DNA of 64,000 bases. Source: Lepus europaeus. Taxonomy: Eukaryota; Chordata; Mammalia; Lagomorpha; Leporidae. The notes under the pieces are model-generated. The model saw only the letters and a program-made list of their open reading frames with translations, was not told the origin of the DNA and made no database searches. Numbering within the stretch: position 1 is the first letter of the stretch; each line of letters starts with the position of its first letter. The stretch covers positions 16,318,496 to 16,382,495 of the forward strand of contig NC_084829.1 in NCBI RefSeq assembly GCF_033115175.1. Reading direction: 5' to 3'. Position numbers and translations under genes: made by a program. Shown here one piece after another: positions 21,780 through 33,498 of the stretch.

Positions 21780-22745
21780 TGAAGGATGTCTTTTCTTTGT
21801 CCATTTGAATTTGACCTGAGAAAGTAGTCATGACTGAAGGACTACATTGGAGGTTCCAGATACTGGCTTTTGTTTGGGGAGGTAAGTTTAATAAACCAAA
21901 CTTCCTTGAAAAGGGCATGCGTAGTCGAATCATGAACCTGGTTCCTTTGTTAAGGCACAAGGGAAAGAATGCTCTTTGCTTAATAGTAGTGTGCTTTGTT
22001 TTTGCTATAAACAGTCGTAAGACTGTGGGATGGGGCCAGAAAGGAGGAAGAGCTTGGATTTGAGCATGATTTGTAGATGCCTAGAAATTTAAGATGAAGT
22101 CTTGTGGAAGTATTTGGCAAATAGTCTCATAAGCCCTGAGACTGCAGGAATCTATGACTGGGATTATTGATTCCACGCTACAGAGGAGAGAGACAGTAGG
22201 TAAAGTGAGAATTGAAAGAATTCATTGTGATTTGAAGATTGGGAGCTTATTTCTGGTATCTGTATTTTTATGGCAAACTAAAGTAATCTTGGCTCTGGAT
22301 TTATTTTGGATATGTTGCTGAACTTTCCCACAAATCCAAGGAAGGACTTAGATATCCAGATGAGGTGATTGCCATCTGCTCTGCCCTCATGAGACTCTTT
22401 TTCATGGTCAAAGGAATCTCATGAAGTAGTGTTTAGACTTGGGAGGACCCCGTTTGTCTGACAGAGCTTGTCTTCCTGCTTGGCCAAAAAGTTCATCAGA
22501 CTGTTAGAATGTGAGACTAGGGAGCAGAAAAGGGACAGGTCTCACTAAGGGAGAGAATTAAGGTGCTATCACACGCAAAGAGCTGTAGGCATCTATGTGT
22601 GGAGTGGGAGGATGGGGCTGGTTTAACGTGGCTCTGTCTTGGTATAAAGCACATCTAATGTGATATCCTGTGCCCCTGGTAAATCATTACTTTATTGCAA
22701 CTGGAGCCAATTCCATTCCCTCTTGTTTGACTACAGCTATCCCTC
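21780..22745. other. unassigned intergenic
   Basis: No gene or repeat recognised. Frames up to 77 aa show no domain. Confidence 0.45.
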
Positions 22746-22870
22746 AAACATTATTTCATGAACTTCTGTGACAACGTCTTATCTAGGTGGATACTCCAAA
22801 AAGTTCGTGGGAAAATGGCATTAGAAGATAAGTTTATTTTGGTGAAAGGTTTTTGAAATCCACGTGTAGT
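22746..22870. mobile_element. mariner-like MITE fragments
   Basis: TTCATGAACTTCTGTGAC (a right-end-like terminus) is followed by GGATACTCCAAAAAGTTCGT and AAGATAAGTTTATTTTGGTG, the left half of the same short element type seen at 57.6-58.9 kb. These look like abutting or rearranged partial copies. Confidence 0.5.
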
Positions 22871-24383
22871 TTTTTCCATTTTGTTCAGAAAACAAAAACA
22901 TGCCCAGGCCTAATATATTGTCTTAAAAAAAAAACCCAAAACATATTAATCAACTCATCTAGACCCTGAGGCAAAATAGAAGCCAATGGAGGGCATGTTA
23001 GAATATCACAGAAGCCATGCTCAAGGTTGTTGGAATGTCATTGCACACACCATGCATACATAACATCCTTTGATATCACAAAAACCCTTTTTACATACAT
23101 CACCCTGATCCAAGATATGCAATTGGTAAAGACATATTTTCTAAAATTTGCCCTGTGTCACCACCTTTTAAATGGTATTAAGTTACAGACTCAGATTATT
23201 GAACTGCAAATCTTGAGCTCTTGTCTCATATCCTACTCAATCCAGACATTTACAATTTAATGGTTCTCTTTATTTTATATTTTATGTTAGATACAACAGA
23301 CACATACTTCCATGAGAAACAGGATAAATATAATGTAATTATTTTATTTTCATACATTTTGCTTTAGCATTTTCAATTCAGGCCCATTGGAAGCACACAA
23401 TGCTTATTTGTTTAATGTCCCAGCTTTCATAACGGGATGCCTTTTCATGGCCATCCTGCTCCAAGATTGTTCTGTTTACTTTATGTTGCGGGGAGTGGAA
23501 GGATAACTTTTCTATTTCCTTAACAGCCCACCTTTCTCAAGAAGGAAGAAGGAAGCTCCATATAAGAATAAAGAGTTCACTGGGACAAACTTATATAAGG
23601 AATCCCAGACCAGGACCAACAGAAATCTGGTTAGAAATTATAACAAGAATCCACCCTCCACATACATTCAGTGTAGAGCCCGACTAGGAGCTTGGTTTAT
23701 AACATGCCTTTACTTGTGTTTCCAAAGCTAACTGTTCAAGCCTCAGGTTGGTCTTCCTGGCTTAACATGGAATACCTGCTGAAGCACATAAGCTTTCCTG
23801 ATGGAGGAGCATCTACAGCAGCAGGTGATCCGTATCTTGCAGGGTTGGAGGTAGAGGTCAGAATGGAGGGAAAACTCAAGGCGGCACTACTGTGGTTTCA
23901 CTATCACACAATCTTTGTTTCCTTACTGGATTTATTTAAGAAAATATTTTAGAACCTGTGTCCTACTTACTTACCATTCAGAGAAACTAAATTTGCTATT
24001 GTTAACAAATCTATATTATAAAATATACATTCAATCTATAGTATAACATATAGCATATATATAAATTTCATATGTACACACACATACACACATCATCACT
24101 CGTTAGGAGATATCATTCATCCATGTACTTTCCTATGCATTATCTAACTTAATTTTCCCCCAAGGCTGTAATGCCCCCAAACTGAGAAGAATTCATTCTA
24201 ATGACAGTCAAGAAAACACTGGACTCAAAACTGAATTCAAATTGTGTCTTGCTTTAGAAACTACACTGTACAATACTTTATAGCACAATAATTGATGATA
24301 ATACTCCTTGCAATTGGTATTCATTCCCAGTGTAAACACATTCTCTCTTTGGAATATATCAAAGAAAGAAAATTTCTGTTATT
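22871..24383. other. unassigned AT-rich intergenic
   Basis: AT-rich sequence without a recognised element. Short CA-rich runs occur at about 24077-24095. Confidence 0.45.
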
Positions 24384-24706
24384 TTTTTATTTATATTTAT
24401 TTACTTGAAAGAGAAAGAGAGTGATAGATGAAAGAGAGCAAGTGAGATTTTGCATCCACTGGCTTGCTCCCAAATGACAGCAACATATAGGGTTGCAACA
24501 GGCTGAAGCCAGGAGCCAAGAACTCCATCCAGGTCTCCCACATGGCTAGCAGGTACCCAACACTTGGGCCACCCTCTGCTGCCCTTCAGTGTACACATGA
24601 GCAGAAAGCTGGATTGGAAATGGAGCAAGACTCGATCCTAGGCAGTCCAGCATGGGATGTGGGTGTTTCAAGCAGTGGCTTAACCTGCTATGCTGCAATG
24701 CATGCC
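24384..24706 (-). mobile_element. older C-repeat SINE, antisense
   Basis: Tail TTTATTTATATTTATTTACTTG, GA-rich segment, GGCTGAAGCCAGGAGCCAAG, TCCAGGTCTCCCACATGG, ACTTGGGCCACCCTCTGCTG and head TTAACCTGCTATGCTGC. Flanks GAAAATTTCT (left) and GAAAATTTCT (right, about 24711) form a target duplication. Confidence 0.9.
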
Positions 24707-24904
24707 CCAGGAAAATTTCTTCAACACAATAAGCTATGTATATTTATATAAGATCAGAATTACATTTATGTTCTGATAGCATCATTTCTTAAGAAAGAAA
24801 TAAAGGGAACAAAAAACATGTAAAGGAAAGTTCATACAAAGGTTACAGAGGAAACAAATACATACAAAATGTTAGTTTTCTGTTGCTACGCAATAAACTA
24901 CCCC

Positions 24905-26032
24905 ATCTTTTTATTCACATGACCATGTAACAGGGCTGTTCATTACAACAGATTGATTATGAGGCAAAATTTGATAATAGTGCCTCTGGCTTTATTCTTT
25001 TTGTTCAAGGTTGCCTTGGCTAAAACAGGGTTTTCAGTGTTTCCATATGAATTATGGAGTTGCTTTTTCCAGTTCCTTGAAGACTGTCGCTAGTATTTTG
25101 ATGGAGATTTCCTTGCATCTATAAATCACTTTGGGGAATATGGATATTTTGACATTATTCATTATTTTTATCCATGAATGTGAAAAATCTGTGTATCATC
25201 TTCAATGTATTTCATTAGCATTTTATAATTTCCATTCCAGAGTTCTTTCACATCCTTGGTTACATTTATTCCAAGGTGTTTTTTTGATAGCTATTGAGAA
25301 TGGGATTGCACTTAGAATTTCTTCCTCAGTGAATTTATTAGTGGTTCATAAGAATACTACTACTGATTTTGCTGTTTTTTGTTTGTTTTTGCTGGGAAAG
25401 CAGTGGAAGATGGCCCAAGCACTCTGGCTCCTGCACCCATGTGGGAGACCTGGTTGGAGTTCCAGGCTCCTGGCTTCTGCCTGGCCAGCCTCAATTATTG
25501 TGACCAATAGATGGGAGATTTCTGTCTGTCTCTCTCTCTCTCTCACTCTAACTCTGTCTTTCCAGTAAGTAAATAAATCTTTTTTTTTTCTTTTAAAAGA
25601 ATACTACTGTTTTTTTAATCCAATAATTTTACTAAATTGGATTATCAGTTCCAGCAGTCTCTCCAGTGTATCTCTCTATACACAATTATGTCATCTCAAA
25701 TAGGGATAATTTGATTGAATGACTTGTTTCTTTTTCTTGCACAAAGGTTCTGGCTAAAACTTCCAATACTATATTGAACAAGACTGGTGAGAGTGGACAG
25801 TCAAGTCTGGTTCTCAGATCTTAGATGAAATGCTTTCATCTTTTCCCTATTTGATCTGATGTTGGCTATGGATTGTCATATATGACCTTTATTATGTGGT
25901 TATGTTCCTTCTATGCCTAGTTTGTTCAAGGTTCTCATCATGAATGGATGTTGAATTTTAATGAATGCTTTTTCTGCATCTTTGAGAGGGTTATATGATT
26001 TTTTTTCTTCATTCTGTTGATGTGGTGTGTGG
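24905..26032 (-). mobile_element. old L1 ORF2, antisense (left part)
   Basis: Antisense ORF2 phrases run in order: TTTGTTCAAGGTTGCCTTGG, TTTGATGGAGATTTCCTTGC, GGCTAAAACTTCCAATACTA, TTGAACAAGACTGGTGAGAG and GAATGCTTTTTCTGCATCTT. It is interrupted by a C-repeat at 25385-25600 and ends at the LTR at 26033. Confidence 0.88.
25385..25600 (+). mobile_element. C-repeat SINE, sense, 5'-truncated
   Basis: GCAGTGGAAGATGGCCCAAG, CACCCATGTGGGAGACCTGG, GGCTCCTGGCTTCTGCCTGG, then CTCTCTCTCTC and an A/T tail CAGTAAGTAAATAAATC. AGAATACTACT occurs before (about 25350) and after (about 25599) it, a target duplication in the host L1. Confidence 0.88.
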
Positions 26033-26587
26033 TGCCTTTTGTTACTTTAACTAAAGTACCCAACATGAGCTTCATTTTAGCTTACAGTTTGGAGGTTACA
26101 GTTCTGGATAACTGGCCCCACAGTGTGTGTCTATGGAGACAGGTCATGGTGGGTGCAGAGGAGCAGTCACATGGAGAGCCAGTAAACAGAGCAAGCTAGT
26201 CAGAACTTAAACCAAGCCTCTCACTAGATCTACCCTCCAAGGGCGTGCCACCAACGCCTTTACACCACTCACAGACCCCTCAGATACCACAGTTAGACCA
26301 AGTCTCCACCCAGTCTATCAGCCACCCCTGACAGGTGCCCGGCTAGCTCAGTCGGTAGAGCATGAGACTCTTAATCTCAGGGTCGTGGGTTCGAGCCCCA
26401 CGTTGGGCGCAAGGAGTTGCTTTTAGCCTTCAATTCAGATATGGCTGTACTTAACCAATGATTGCTCTTTCCTGTCTTGGAAAACCACATCAATTACCAC
26501 TATAAAGATGCCTGAGTTTAAACATCTATTTGAGTTTTGGGGACACAAGCTCTACTCTGGGACACAAGTTCTACTCTACCCATAACA
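26033..26587 (-). mobile_element. solo LTR fossil (MLT1-like, ERVL-MaLR), antisense, holding a tRNA
   Basis: It begins TG and ends CA, and is flanked by the 5-bp duplication TGTGG (26028-26032 and 26588-26592), the size made by ERVL-type integration. Interior text (AGCTTACAGTTTGGAGG near the left; GAGTTTTGGGGACACAAG and CCCATAACA at the right) fits an antisense MaLR LTR. It sits inside an L1. Minus the tRNA its length is about 480 bp, in the MLT1 range. Only the LTR is present, so this is an old fossil. Confidence 0.6.
26337..26409 (+). tRNA. tRNA-Lys (anticodon CTT)
   Basis: A 73-nt gene starting GCCCGGCTAGCTCAGTCGG. The anticodon arm GAGACTCTTAATCTC gives CTT (AAG codons). T stem GTGGG/CCCAC is perfect and B box is GGTTCGAGCCC. 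Acceptor GCCCGGC/GTTGGGC has two G:U pairs, as is normal for this isotype, with discriminator G. A T4 terminator lies at 26421-26424. It lies inside an antisense MaLR-like LTR, itself inside an L1. No encoded CCA or A tail follows, so it does not look like a retrocopied tRNA. It appears functional. Confidence 0.98.
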
Positions 26588-26592
26588 TGTGG

Positions 26593-28085
26593 TTCTAGAA
26601 TTAAGGCAATGCTGGCCTCATAGAGTGTTTGAAAATAATTGTTCATAAAAGTTTGTTAGAATTCAAGTAAAGCCATCTGGTCCCAAGCTTTTCTTTGTTA
26701 GGACACTTTTTTTTTTTTTTCCCCATGATTCAACCTCACTACTTGTTTTTGGTCTGTTCATGTTTTCCATTTCTTCATGGTTCAATTTTGGTAAGTTATA
26801 TGAATTTGGAAATTTATCCATTTCTTCTGTTTTCTATTTTGTTGGAGTATGGTCGTTTACAGTAGTTCCTAATGATCTTTTGTATTTCTGTAGTATCAGT
26901 TGCAATAATTTCTTTATCTCACTGATTTTATTTATTCAAGTCTTTTTTTCCTTAGTCTTGCTAATGGTTTATCAATTTTGTTCATCTTTTCAAAAAATAT
27001 CTTCATCTCATTGATTTTTTTTTTTTTTTAGTTTCTGTTTCACTTATTTCTGTTCTGATCTTTATTTCTTTCATTCTACTTCAAGTTTGGTTTGTTCTTG
27101 TGATGCATTGTTAGGTTGTTTATTTGTTATATTTCTATTTTTGGATGTAGACACTTATTACTATAAACTTATCTCTTAGTACTGCTTTTGCTAGACCCCA
27201 TAATTTCTGGTACATTATATTTTTAATAGTTTTGAGACCTTTAACATTTCCCTTTTTATTTCTTAAACTTTTATTCAGGAATATGTTGGTCAGTCTTCAT
27301 GTATTTGCATGGTTTCTGGAAGTCTTTTCATTGTTGATTAATAGTTTTCTTTCACTGTGGTCAGAAAAATGCATGATATGATTTCCATTGTTTTGACTTT
27401 TTTTTAAAAGATGTTTATTTTTTAACAGGCTTAATATAGTTTTTTTAGACTTAATATAATTTTAGTTTTTAACAGACTCAGTACAGTTTGCAGATACAAT
27501 TCCAAGCATATAATGATATTCTCCTCCTCCCTCCCTCTCTCCCATTCTATCCCTCCCACCGTCTCTGCCTCTTCCTTTCTTTCCTTTTTTAGTTTTGAGA
27601 TAGTATATTTAAAATTTACGTTACAGTAAAAAGGCCTAATGCTTCACCGAATAAGAAGCTTAACAAGGAAAAGCTGTTTTTACTTCTTCAAGCCTTGTTT
27701 TGTCTGTCCTATAGAACGTTCCACATACTGATGAAAAGAGTATAGTCTACAGTTGTTGGATGGAATGTTCTTTAAATGTCTATGAGGTCTATAGTGTAGT
27801 TTAACTATGTTTCTTTGCTGATTTTTTTTTTTTTGCCTGAATGATATGCCCATTGATGAAAGTGGGGTGTTGAACTCCTCTACTAGTATTACAGATTATC
27901 TCTTGCAGACATAACAATGTTTATTTTTCTAAAATTGGGTGTTCTGACATTAAATGTATATACATTTACAATGGTTGTATCTTCTTGTTGAACAGATTTT
28001 TCTATATTTTGGTAAATGGAACTTTTATTACCTTACCTACAAATTATGTGCAAATGCCTACGGAATAGGTTTTGTTAGAATAAGC
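26593..28085 (-). mobile_element. old L1 ORF2, antisense (right part)
   Basis: It resumes with GCAATGCTGGCCTCATAGAG and GCCATCTGGTCCCAAGCTTT, then TGGTTTATCAATTTTGTTC, CACTTATTTCTGTTCTGATC and later TGATGAAAGTGGGGTGTTGA. It is interrupted at about 27398-27690 by a lagomorph L1 3' end. About 0.2 kb of the expected L1 text is missing at the LTR site. Confidence 0.85.
27398..27690 (-). mobile_element. lagomorph L1 3' end fragment, antisense (nested)
   Basis: T-rich start with AAAGATGTTTATTTTTTAAC, ACAGACTCAGTACAGTTTGC, then the CTCCTCCTCCCTCCCTC C-rich box and a purine-rich end. This is the layout of lagomorph L1 3' UTRs. It lies inside the older L1; limits are approximate. Confidence 0.6.
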
Positions 28086-28383
28086 CTATTTTGACACACA
28101 GCACAATTCAAAGGTGAAAAACTAAGTTTTTTTTTTTTTTGATAGAGGAAAACCTTACAAATCATGAAGCATTTTTCACACAAAATAAACTGAACCCTAG
28201 TTTTGTATCAGGGGCTGCTGGTTTGATTTAATTCTATCACACACTAAGGTTTGCCACAATGGTTAAGGAAACGTGGAGGCAGGCTAACAAATGTCACCAA
28301 CACAACAGTGCATTTCAGTTTGAGTGTAGTTGCTGTTAATCACCTGAGCAGGTGACAAAAATACCATCGCAGACACCTTAGTT

Positions 28384-29100
28384 CACCCTCCTAGGAGGTC
28401 TGTTACTTGTTCTTCCCTGTCTCCAGCATCTCCACTCTCCACAACATAGTTGGTCTTTTTCTTCATCCCACCTCGGGGAGATAACTTGATGCCACAGGAA
28501 ATCACTTGCTTCTTCGCAGTGTTTTCCAAGGTCTCATGAAATCCCACCCTCCATGTGGATGATATTGTACTCACCAAGAGAACAGGCAGCCGGTTACCTG
28601 GCAAGGGGAGTCACTCATTGATTTTGCTGAAGCCACGCTTGGAAACATGCGCATTTACTGACTTCTGAATCCCATACCCCCGGACAATATACAGCTCCAC
28701 CATCCTCAGCATGGTAATCTAAATTTCCTTGAGCTTAACAAAATTGCCATTAAAGATGTGGTGTAGGCCAAGAAGCTGCAACACTTTTCAGACTTTGGGT
28801 CTCACGTGACCGACACCTCTGATCCAGATGACGAATGCCCACTTGGGTTCTGCAGGTACACAGAAGTTGCCAAGCTGTGCTGCCATCCTCATTACTTGAA
28901 TTTCAGTTCTGTAACGTCTGCCCGTATTCCTCGTGAAAGCGCTTAGCTTTTGCATGGATCAGTTTCCTCTTTGCCTTTCCAAGCGTCTTTTGGGCAAACT
29001 TCTGTCTCAGGTGCTTGATCTTCAGCTTTGTGAAGTTCCTCCGCTGTTTCTTGAGGATTTCTGGCACCGCAGGAGCCTTCTTCTCTTCCACACCCTCCAT
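28384..29100 (-). pseudogene. RPL7P: RPL7 processed pseudogene
   Basis: On the minus strand the N terminus reads [19 protein letters not shown] and continues [20 protein letters not shown], closely matching ribosomal protein L7 of the 60S subunit. The C-terminal part reads LSPRGGMKKKTNYVVESGDA. The middle (RPL7 'TMLRMVEPYI...' and 'NELIYKRGYGKIN' regions) is recognisable at the DNA level at about 28620-28740 but shifted and interrupted. It spans ~717 bp without introns, against a usual coding length near 745 bp, so it is an old retrocopy. Frameshifts and stops break it into several frames and it cannot make L7. No clear poly(A) tail is visible directly at its 3' end. Confidence 0.9.
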
Positions 29101-29199
29101 GGTTCCAGCCAGGAAAGAGCTGAATTGATTATCCGTAACTATGTAGAGACTATTCCCTATAGGACAGCTTCTGAAGCAAGAGACAAAGACCGCTGTGCC

Positions 29200-29860
29200 C
29201 CCGGCTGCAGAAGGCGGATCTGAGGGCTGCGAACCGCGTTCAGCGGAGCTCGGCCAGTGCAAATCCCCGCTAAGGCAGGTTCCTCCAGGTTCCTGCACGC
29301 AGCCCTGGGCAGGCAGACGCAGAGCCGGAAGATAGGAAAGAGAGGCTGACGCGAGTGTTAGGGCAAGGCAGACAGAAACACGCGCACCTTCTTAAACGTG
29401 GGAGCCCTTGAGTAGCCGAAGTTTACATCGAGCTGCTGCAGCGTCGGGTGGGTTACATGGTCTGCACAGGCCGAGCCGCTGCCTGTGGGGACAAAGACCG
29501 GGGCAGGATTTTCCCATTTTCGTCTGTCTGGTCCGCTTCTTCCCAGAGCGGGGTCAGGTGGAAAGCGGCAGCCGGTGCCATCTGCCCTGCTCAGCTGCAG
29601 AGAATTTGGGTTGTATTTTTCTATGAACCTGCGGCTAGCAGAAAATTTCCAATTTCCAAGTCCTGAAGAAACTCCCTTGATTCTTTGCGACTGGGCTTCG
29701 ACTCAGACAACAGAAGTATCAAGTGGGCTAGAGATGCTAAAATTGTGCTGCTGCTCCCCAGCGTGCCCCGGAGGGAGGCCACGTGGGCGTAAGCGACGGA
29801 GCCCTCAGGTGCCCTTGGTCCTCACAGCCTGCCGCCCCCTAGTCCAACCCGAATAACTGC
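29200..29860. promoter_or_regulatory. GC/CpG-enriched block upstream of tRNA-Ala-CGC
   Basis: GC-rich DNA with retained CpGs (GAACCGCGTTCAGCGGAGC, AGCCGCTGCCTGTGG, AAGACCGGGGCAGG, CCACGTGGGCGTAAGCGACG). Several short overlapping frames are present without known domains. The block begins just beyond the 5' end of the RPL7 pseudogene and ends about 65 bp before tRNA-Ala-CGC on the same strand. Confidence 0.45.
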
Positions 29861-29925
29861 ATAACGACAAACTGCTCTGCGCTTTTAACAGGCCAGAAAT
29901 CCTGCCCCGCTATTTCAAAGCATCA

Positions 29926-29997
29926 GGGGATGTAGCTCAGTGGTAGAGCGCATGCTTCGCATGTATGAGGCCCCGGGTTCGAGCCCCGGCATCTCCA
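29926..29997 (+). tRNA. tRNA-Ala (anticodon CGC)
   Basis: A 72-nt gene: GGGGATGTAGCTCAGTGG, anticodon loop TTCGCAT giving CGC (GCG codons), T arm CCGGG/CCCGG with B box GGTTCGAGCCC, acceptor GGGGATG/CATCTCC with G3:U70 kept, discriminator A. The first T4 is at 30024-30027, about 27 nt downstream, with T3 runs earlier. It is the only CGC alanine gene in the window and looks intact. Confidence 0.98.
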
Positions 29998-30689
29998 CTT
30001 TATTTGTTTCCTTGGGCTTAGAGCTTTTGAGTAAAATATTTCGGTCCTTTCCTATTTCTTTTCATGATCATTTCCTTTAAATCGAACCATTTCTTAAGCT
30101 TCATGTGTATTTCTCTCTGATCTACCGCCACATCCCCTGCTTCCTGAGAACTTCCCCATCTAAGTGTTTTGTTCACTGAGCAGCACAAAGCCAAAGGGAC
30201 GATTCAGAAGTAAATTCGTCCTATGAATGCATCCAGGAAGAGGGAGTCCAGCTGCATTTCGAGAATGATTTATGCCTAATTAAATGACACCCTATCCATT
30301 CCCATGCTTCCAGTGGAACACAATGGGCAAAAATAACGTCTGTTAGTAACTTGATGTTGAGAGTGATAGGAGAGGAAGAAGTAGCGCTGTTTTAGTATCC
30401 AGGTGGGAGTTGCATCGCAGTACTCAAGGGTCCACCTTGGGACCCTTCCGGGAATTTCTTCATGTGCTTTAATTTTAATCCAGTCACCATTTTATCTCTC
30501 CTGCATCTTTGGCTTTCTTCAAGGTTTCAGTGCAGGAGAGCTGGTCCTAGCCCAGCACAGGAAGTTTAGGGGAGTAGTGAGGGTTAGAAATATCCTGTGG
30601 AAATGGAGGGTAGGCCACCAGACAAGGTGGCCTAACAGTGTGAAGAACACAATTACGGTGGCATTCTGGGTAACTGAAATTGCTGGTTC
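29998..30689. other. unassigned intergenic
   Basis: No repeat or gene recognised. A 130-aa frame at 30403-30795 runs into the following SINE and is not credible. Confidence 0.45.
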
Positions 30690-30905
30690 ACTCCTCCAGA
30701 TGGTTGCAATTGCAGGGGCTGGGCCAGATCAAAGCCAGGAGGTGCAGGGGCCTAAACTCTTGGGCCATCTTCTGCCGCTTTCCCAGGTGCATTAACAGGG
30801 AGCTAGGTTGGAAACGGAGCATCCGGAACTCAAACCGGCTCCCTGATGGGATGCTGGCATCACAATGGTGGCTTAACTAACTCACTACGCCACAACACTG
30901 GTCCC
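30690..30905 (-). mobile_element. older C-repeat SINE, antisense, 3' part missing
   Basis: It starts at GGTTCACTCCTCCAGATGG, continues GGGGCTGGGCCAGATCAAAG, CTTGGGCCATCTTCTGCCGC, TGCATTAACAGGGAGCTAGG and ends at the head ACTACGCCACAACACTGGTCC. The A tail and GA-rich segment are absent. Confidence 0.85.
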
Positions 30906-31542
30906 TAGACTCATAATTTTTGAGCTTCAACCACAGTGGCCTTTTTTTGTAATCGTTGAACCAACGAAAGCCATTCTTCCCTTAGGGCTTATTACCTTAT
31001 CTTTTCCTTCCCCTTGGAATGTGCCATTTCCTTATCTTTATTTGACTGATGTCTAATCATTAGGATCTTCAATCCATGCTCCTAGAGGTCTTCATCTCTC
31101 CCTGGCACTTCCAGTTCAGGGGAACACTCTTCCCAGGACCTGAGACTGCCTTCAGGACATAATGGCACAGTATGAACCTAGTCATTTGACCCAAGTCTTG
31201 GTGCCAACTTTTAGGAAAAGATAAGGATGCCTAGTGTGTGGAATGAACATGCTTCCAAAATACATCTACTACAAACTCCCCCTCTTGCTTCTTGAAACAA
31301 CTCGCATCATCAGTATTCTCAGCGCTCTTTAAGGTCCTGCTTTTTGCTCTCCTAAATAAAGAAATTTGGTCAACCCAATCTAATATTTTCAGTAATTGTG
31401 TTAAAGGGAGCTCACCTTTCTCACATTACCAAAGAATATAACAACATAGAAACAATGACTTAAATTATTTTTTTCAAAATCTGTGTAGTACATGGATTCC
31501 TTTTTAAGAGTTTCTAAGTTGTTGCTTTTCAGATTTGCTAGG
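30906..31542. other. unassigned intergenic
   Basis: Nothing recognised between the SINE and the MLT1 LTR. Confidence 0.4.
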
Positions 31543-31907
31543 TGCTATGGTTTGGATGTTGAATGTCCCCCAAAGGCCCATAAATTAAAGGTTTGATCCC
31601 CAGAGTTGTGCTACTGGCAGGTAGTGAAATATTTAGGTGAGGTCTAGTGGGTCATCAGGGTGTGCCCTCACAAGGTGGTTCTCATGAGGGAGTTGTTATA
31701 GCAGCCTGAGTTTGGGCCCACCCGTTCTCTGCTTCCTGGCTTATCTCATGACCCTTCTTCCATACATGCTTTGCAACCTGCTATGAGGTCTTCGCCAGAG
31801 TCTGCACCATGCTGTTTACACTTTCAGCCTTCAAAACTGTGAACTAAATAAGCCCTCTTTTCATATCCCTGGTATTACATTGTAGTAATGAAATTCTGAT
31901 AAGTACA
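31543..31907 (+). mobile_element. solo LTR fossil, MLT1 (MLT1A-like), sense
   Basis: It begins TGCTATGGTTTGGATGTTGA and contains CAAAACTGTGAACTAAATAA near its end, matching MLT1A-type MaLR LTRs. Its length of 365 bp fits MLT1A. Flanks CTAGG/TTAGG are a slightly diverged 5-bp duplication. Age is that of old eutherian MaLRs; no internal region is attached. Confidence 0.85.
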
Positions 31908-32555
31908 TTAGGTGACAGTGTGCCACAGTTAATAATACTGAAAGATTTGTCAAAGAACAGAATTCAAGTTAAGTGTGCTTACCACACATATGCACAAAAG
32001 GAGAGACGAGACAACTTTGGGAGGTGATGAAGATGTTTACTGCCTTGATTCTGATAATGATTTCATGGATGTATGTTTATCTTCAAATCCATGAAATTAT
32101 ATGCCTTAGATGTATGCAGTTTTTTGTAAATCAATTTCACCTCATTTAACACTTTTAAAAAACCCTACTAATAGAAAAAATTAAAGTAAATAGAAACTTT
32201 TTAGGCAGAATGAGAGCGGATTTTCGTCAAATTCTCCACAGCTTAGACAATACCTTAGCACTCTGCCTAATATCTCTCTAATATGATATTTTACAGTCTT
32301 GCTGGTGAATTTAGCCCTGTGTGCTCAGTACTATTACTTTAATTCTTCCAGATTGTCCCCCACCCCACCCCCAGCCTTGGGTAGCATCCTCATATGTGTT
32401 GTGGTGAATACTGGAGGGGAAGCCTCTGTCAATCTCCTGGGTCTACCCTCTGTACAACCCATTGGCTTTGGTAGTTTATCTTATGGCCGTTAAGTGCCTT
32501 GGTCTCCCAAGACTCAGCTTGGTAATTGGGACACAGAGAGTTCACAGGCTATACC
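31908..32555. other. unassigned intergenic
   Basis: No recognised feature. A C-rich CCCCCACCCCACCCCC run lies at about 32357-32372. Confidence 0.4.
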
Positions 32556-32969
32556 TGTTATATGAGTCAGGGTTTTCCGCAGCAACAGAATCTCCCTCTG
32601 CACCCATCCCCCCGTCTGTTTCTCTCTGAGAGATTGAGATTTATTTTAAGAAATTGACTCAAGTACTTGTGGTTACTGAAGTTTGTAGAGCTTCAGGCTG
32701 GAAGTTCAGCAGGTGTTCATGTTGCAGTCTTGAGTCCACATGTAGTCTGTAAGCAGAATTGTTTCTTTTTCCCTTTGTCTTAAGGCCTTCAACTGCTTGG
32801 GTGAGGCCCACCAACCTTGTGAAAGGTAATTGCTTTACCCAAAGTCTGCTAATTTAGAAGTTAATCACATCTAAAAAATATCTTCACAACAATGGCTAGA
32901 CTGGCTTCTATCTAAGCAACTGGGCATTTCAACTGAGCCTAGCTGACATGCAAAATTAACTGTAATGCA
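32556..32969 (-). mobile_element. LTR fossil, MLT2-like (ERVL), antisense
   Basis: GAGTCAGGGTTTTCCGCAGC, GAGATTTATTTTAAGAAATTG, AAGGCCTTCAACTGCTTGGG, TGAGGCCCACCAACCTTGTG and ATGCAAAATTAACTG follow the antisense order of MLT2-type LTRs. No clear target duplication survives. It is an old solo LTR. Confidence 0.75.
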
Positions 32970-33483
32970 TGTGCCAGCATTTCTTAAGAGAGTAAGCTAA
33001 GACAATTGTTGTGGTCATCTTGTTGTCATTTTTGAGATCACTATCCTTTATTGCCTACTGGCTAAAGTTTTGAAAACCATTGCTTTACATAGCTTGCCTT
33101 TTGGGGGGCTTTGGTCGATTCAGAGTTGATAGTAATTCTGGTACCTGTTACTCTATGTTGACAAGAAGTTTCCACTACTCTCACTTACCAGCTTTAAATT
33201 TTTAAGTGAATCATGTTGGAACAAACAATAAGACACAATTGTGTCCCTCAAAATATCTTCTTTCCATGCATTCTTGTCTGGGTCTTTTGTAAGATTTGCC
33301 ACTTATCTTCTGAGTAGGTATTAGGGCATAGAGTAGTCCATGGCTAATTAGGAGAATGTCAGAACTTGAAAAGGTACTTAGGACTACTACTTCTATATTC
33401 CTGTTAGTAATATGAAAAGTTTTATGAAAGAATTAAAATTATTATATTCTTTTTCTTGTTTTAATCTTCTAATGTGTTGAATT
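32970..33483. other. unassigned AT-rich intergenic
   Basis: Nothing recognised. Confidence 0.4.
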
Positions 33484-33498
33484 AGATAAATGTATTTT

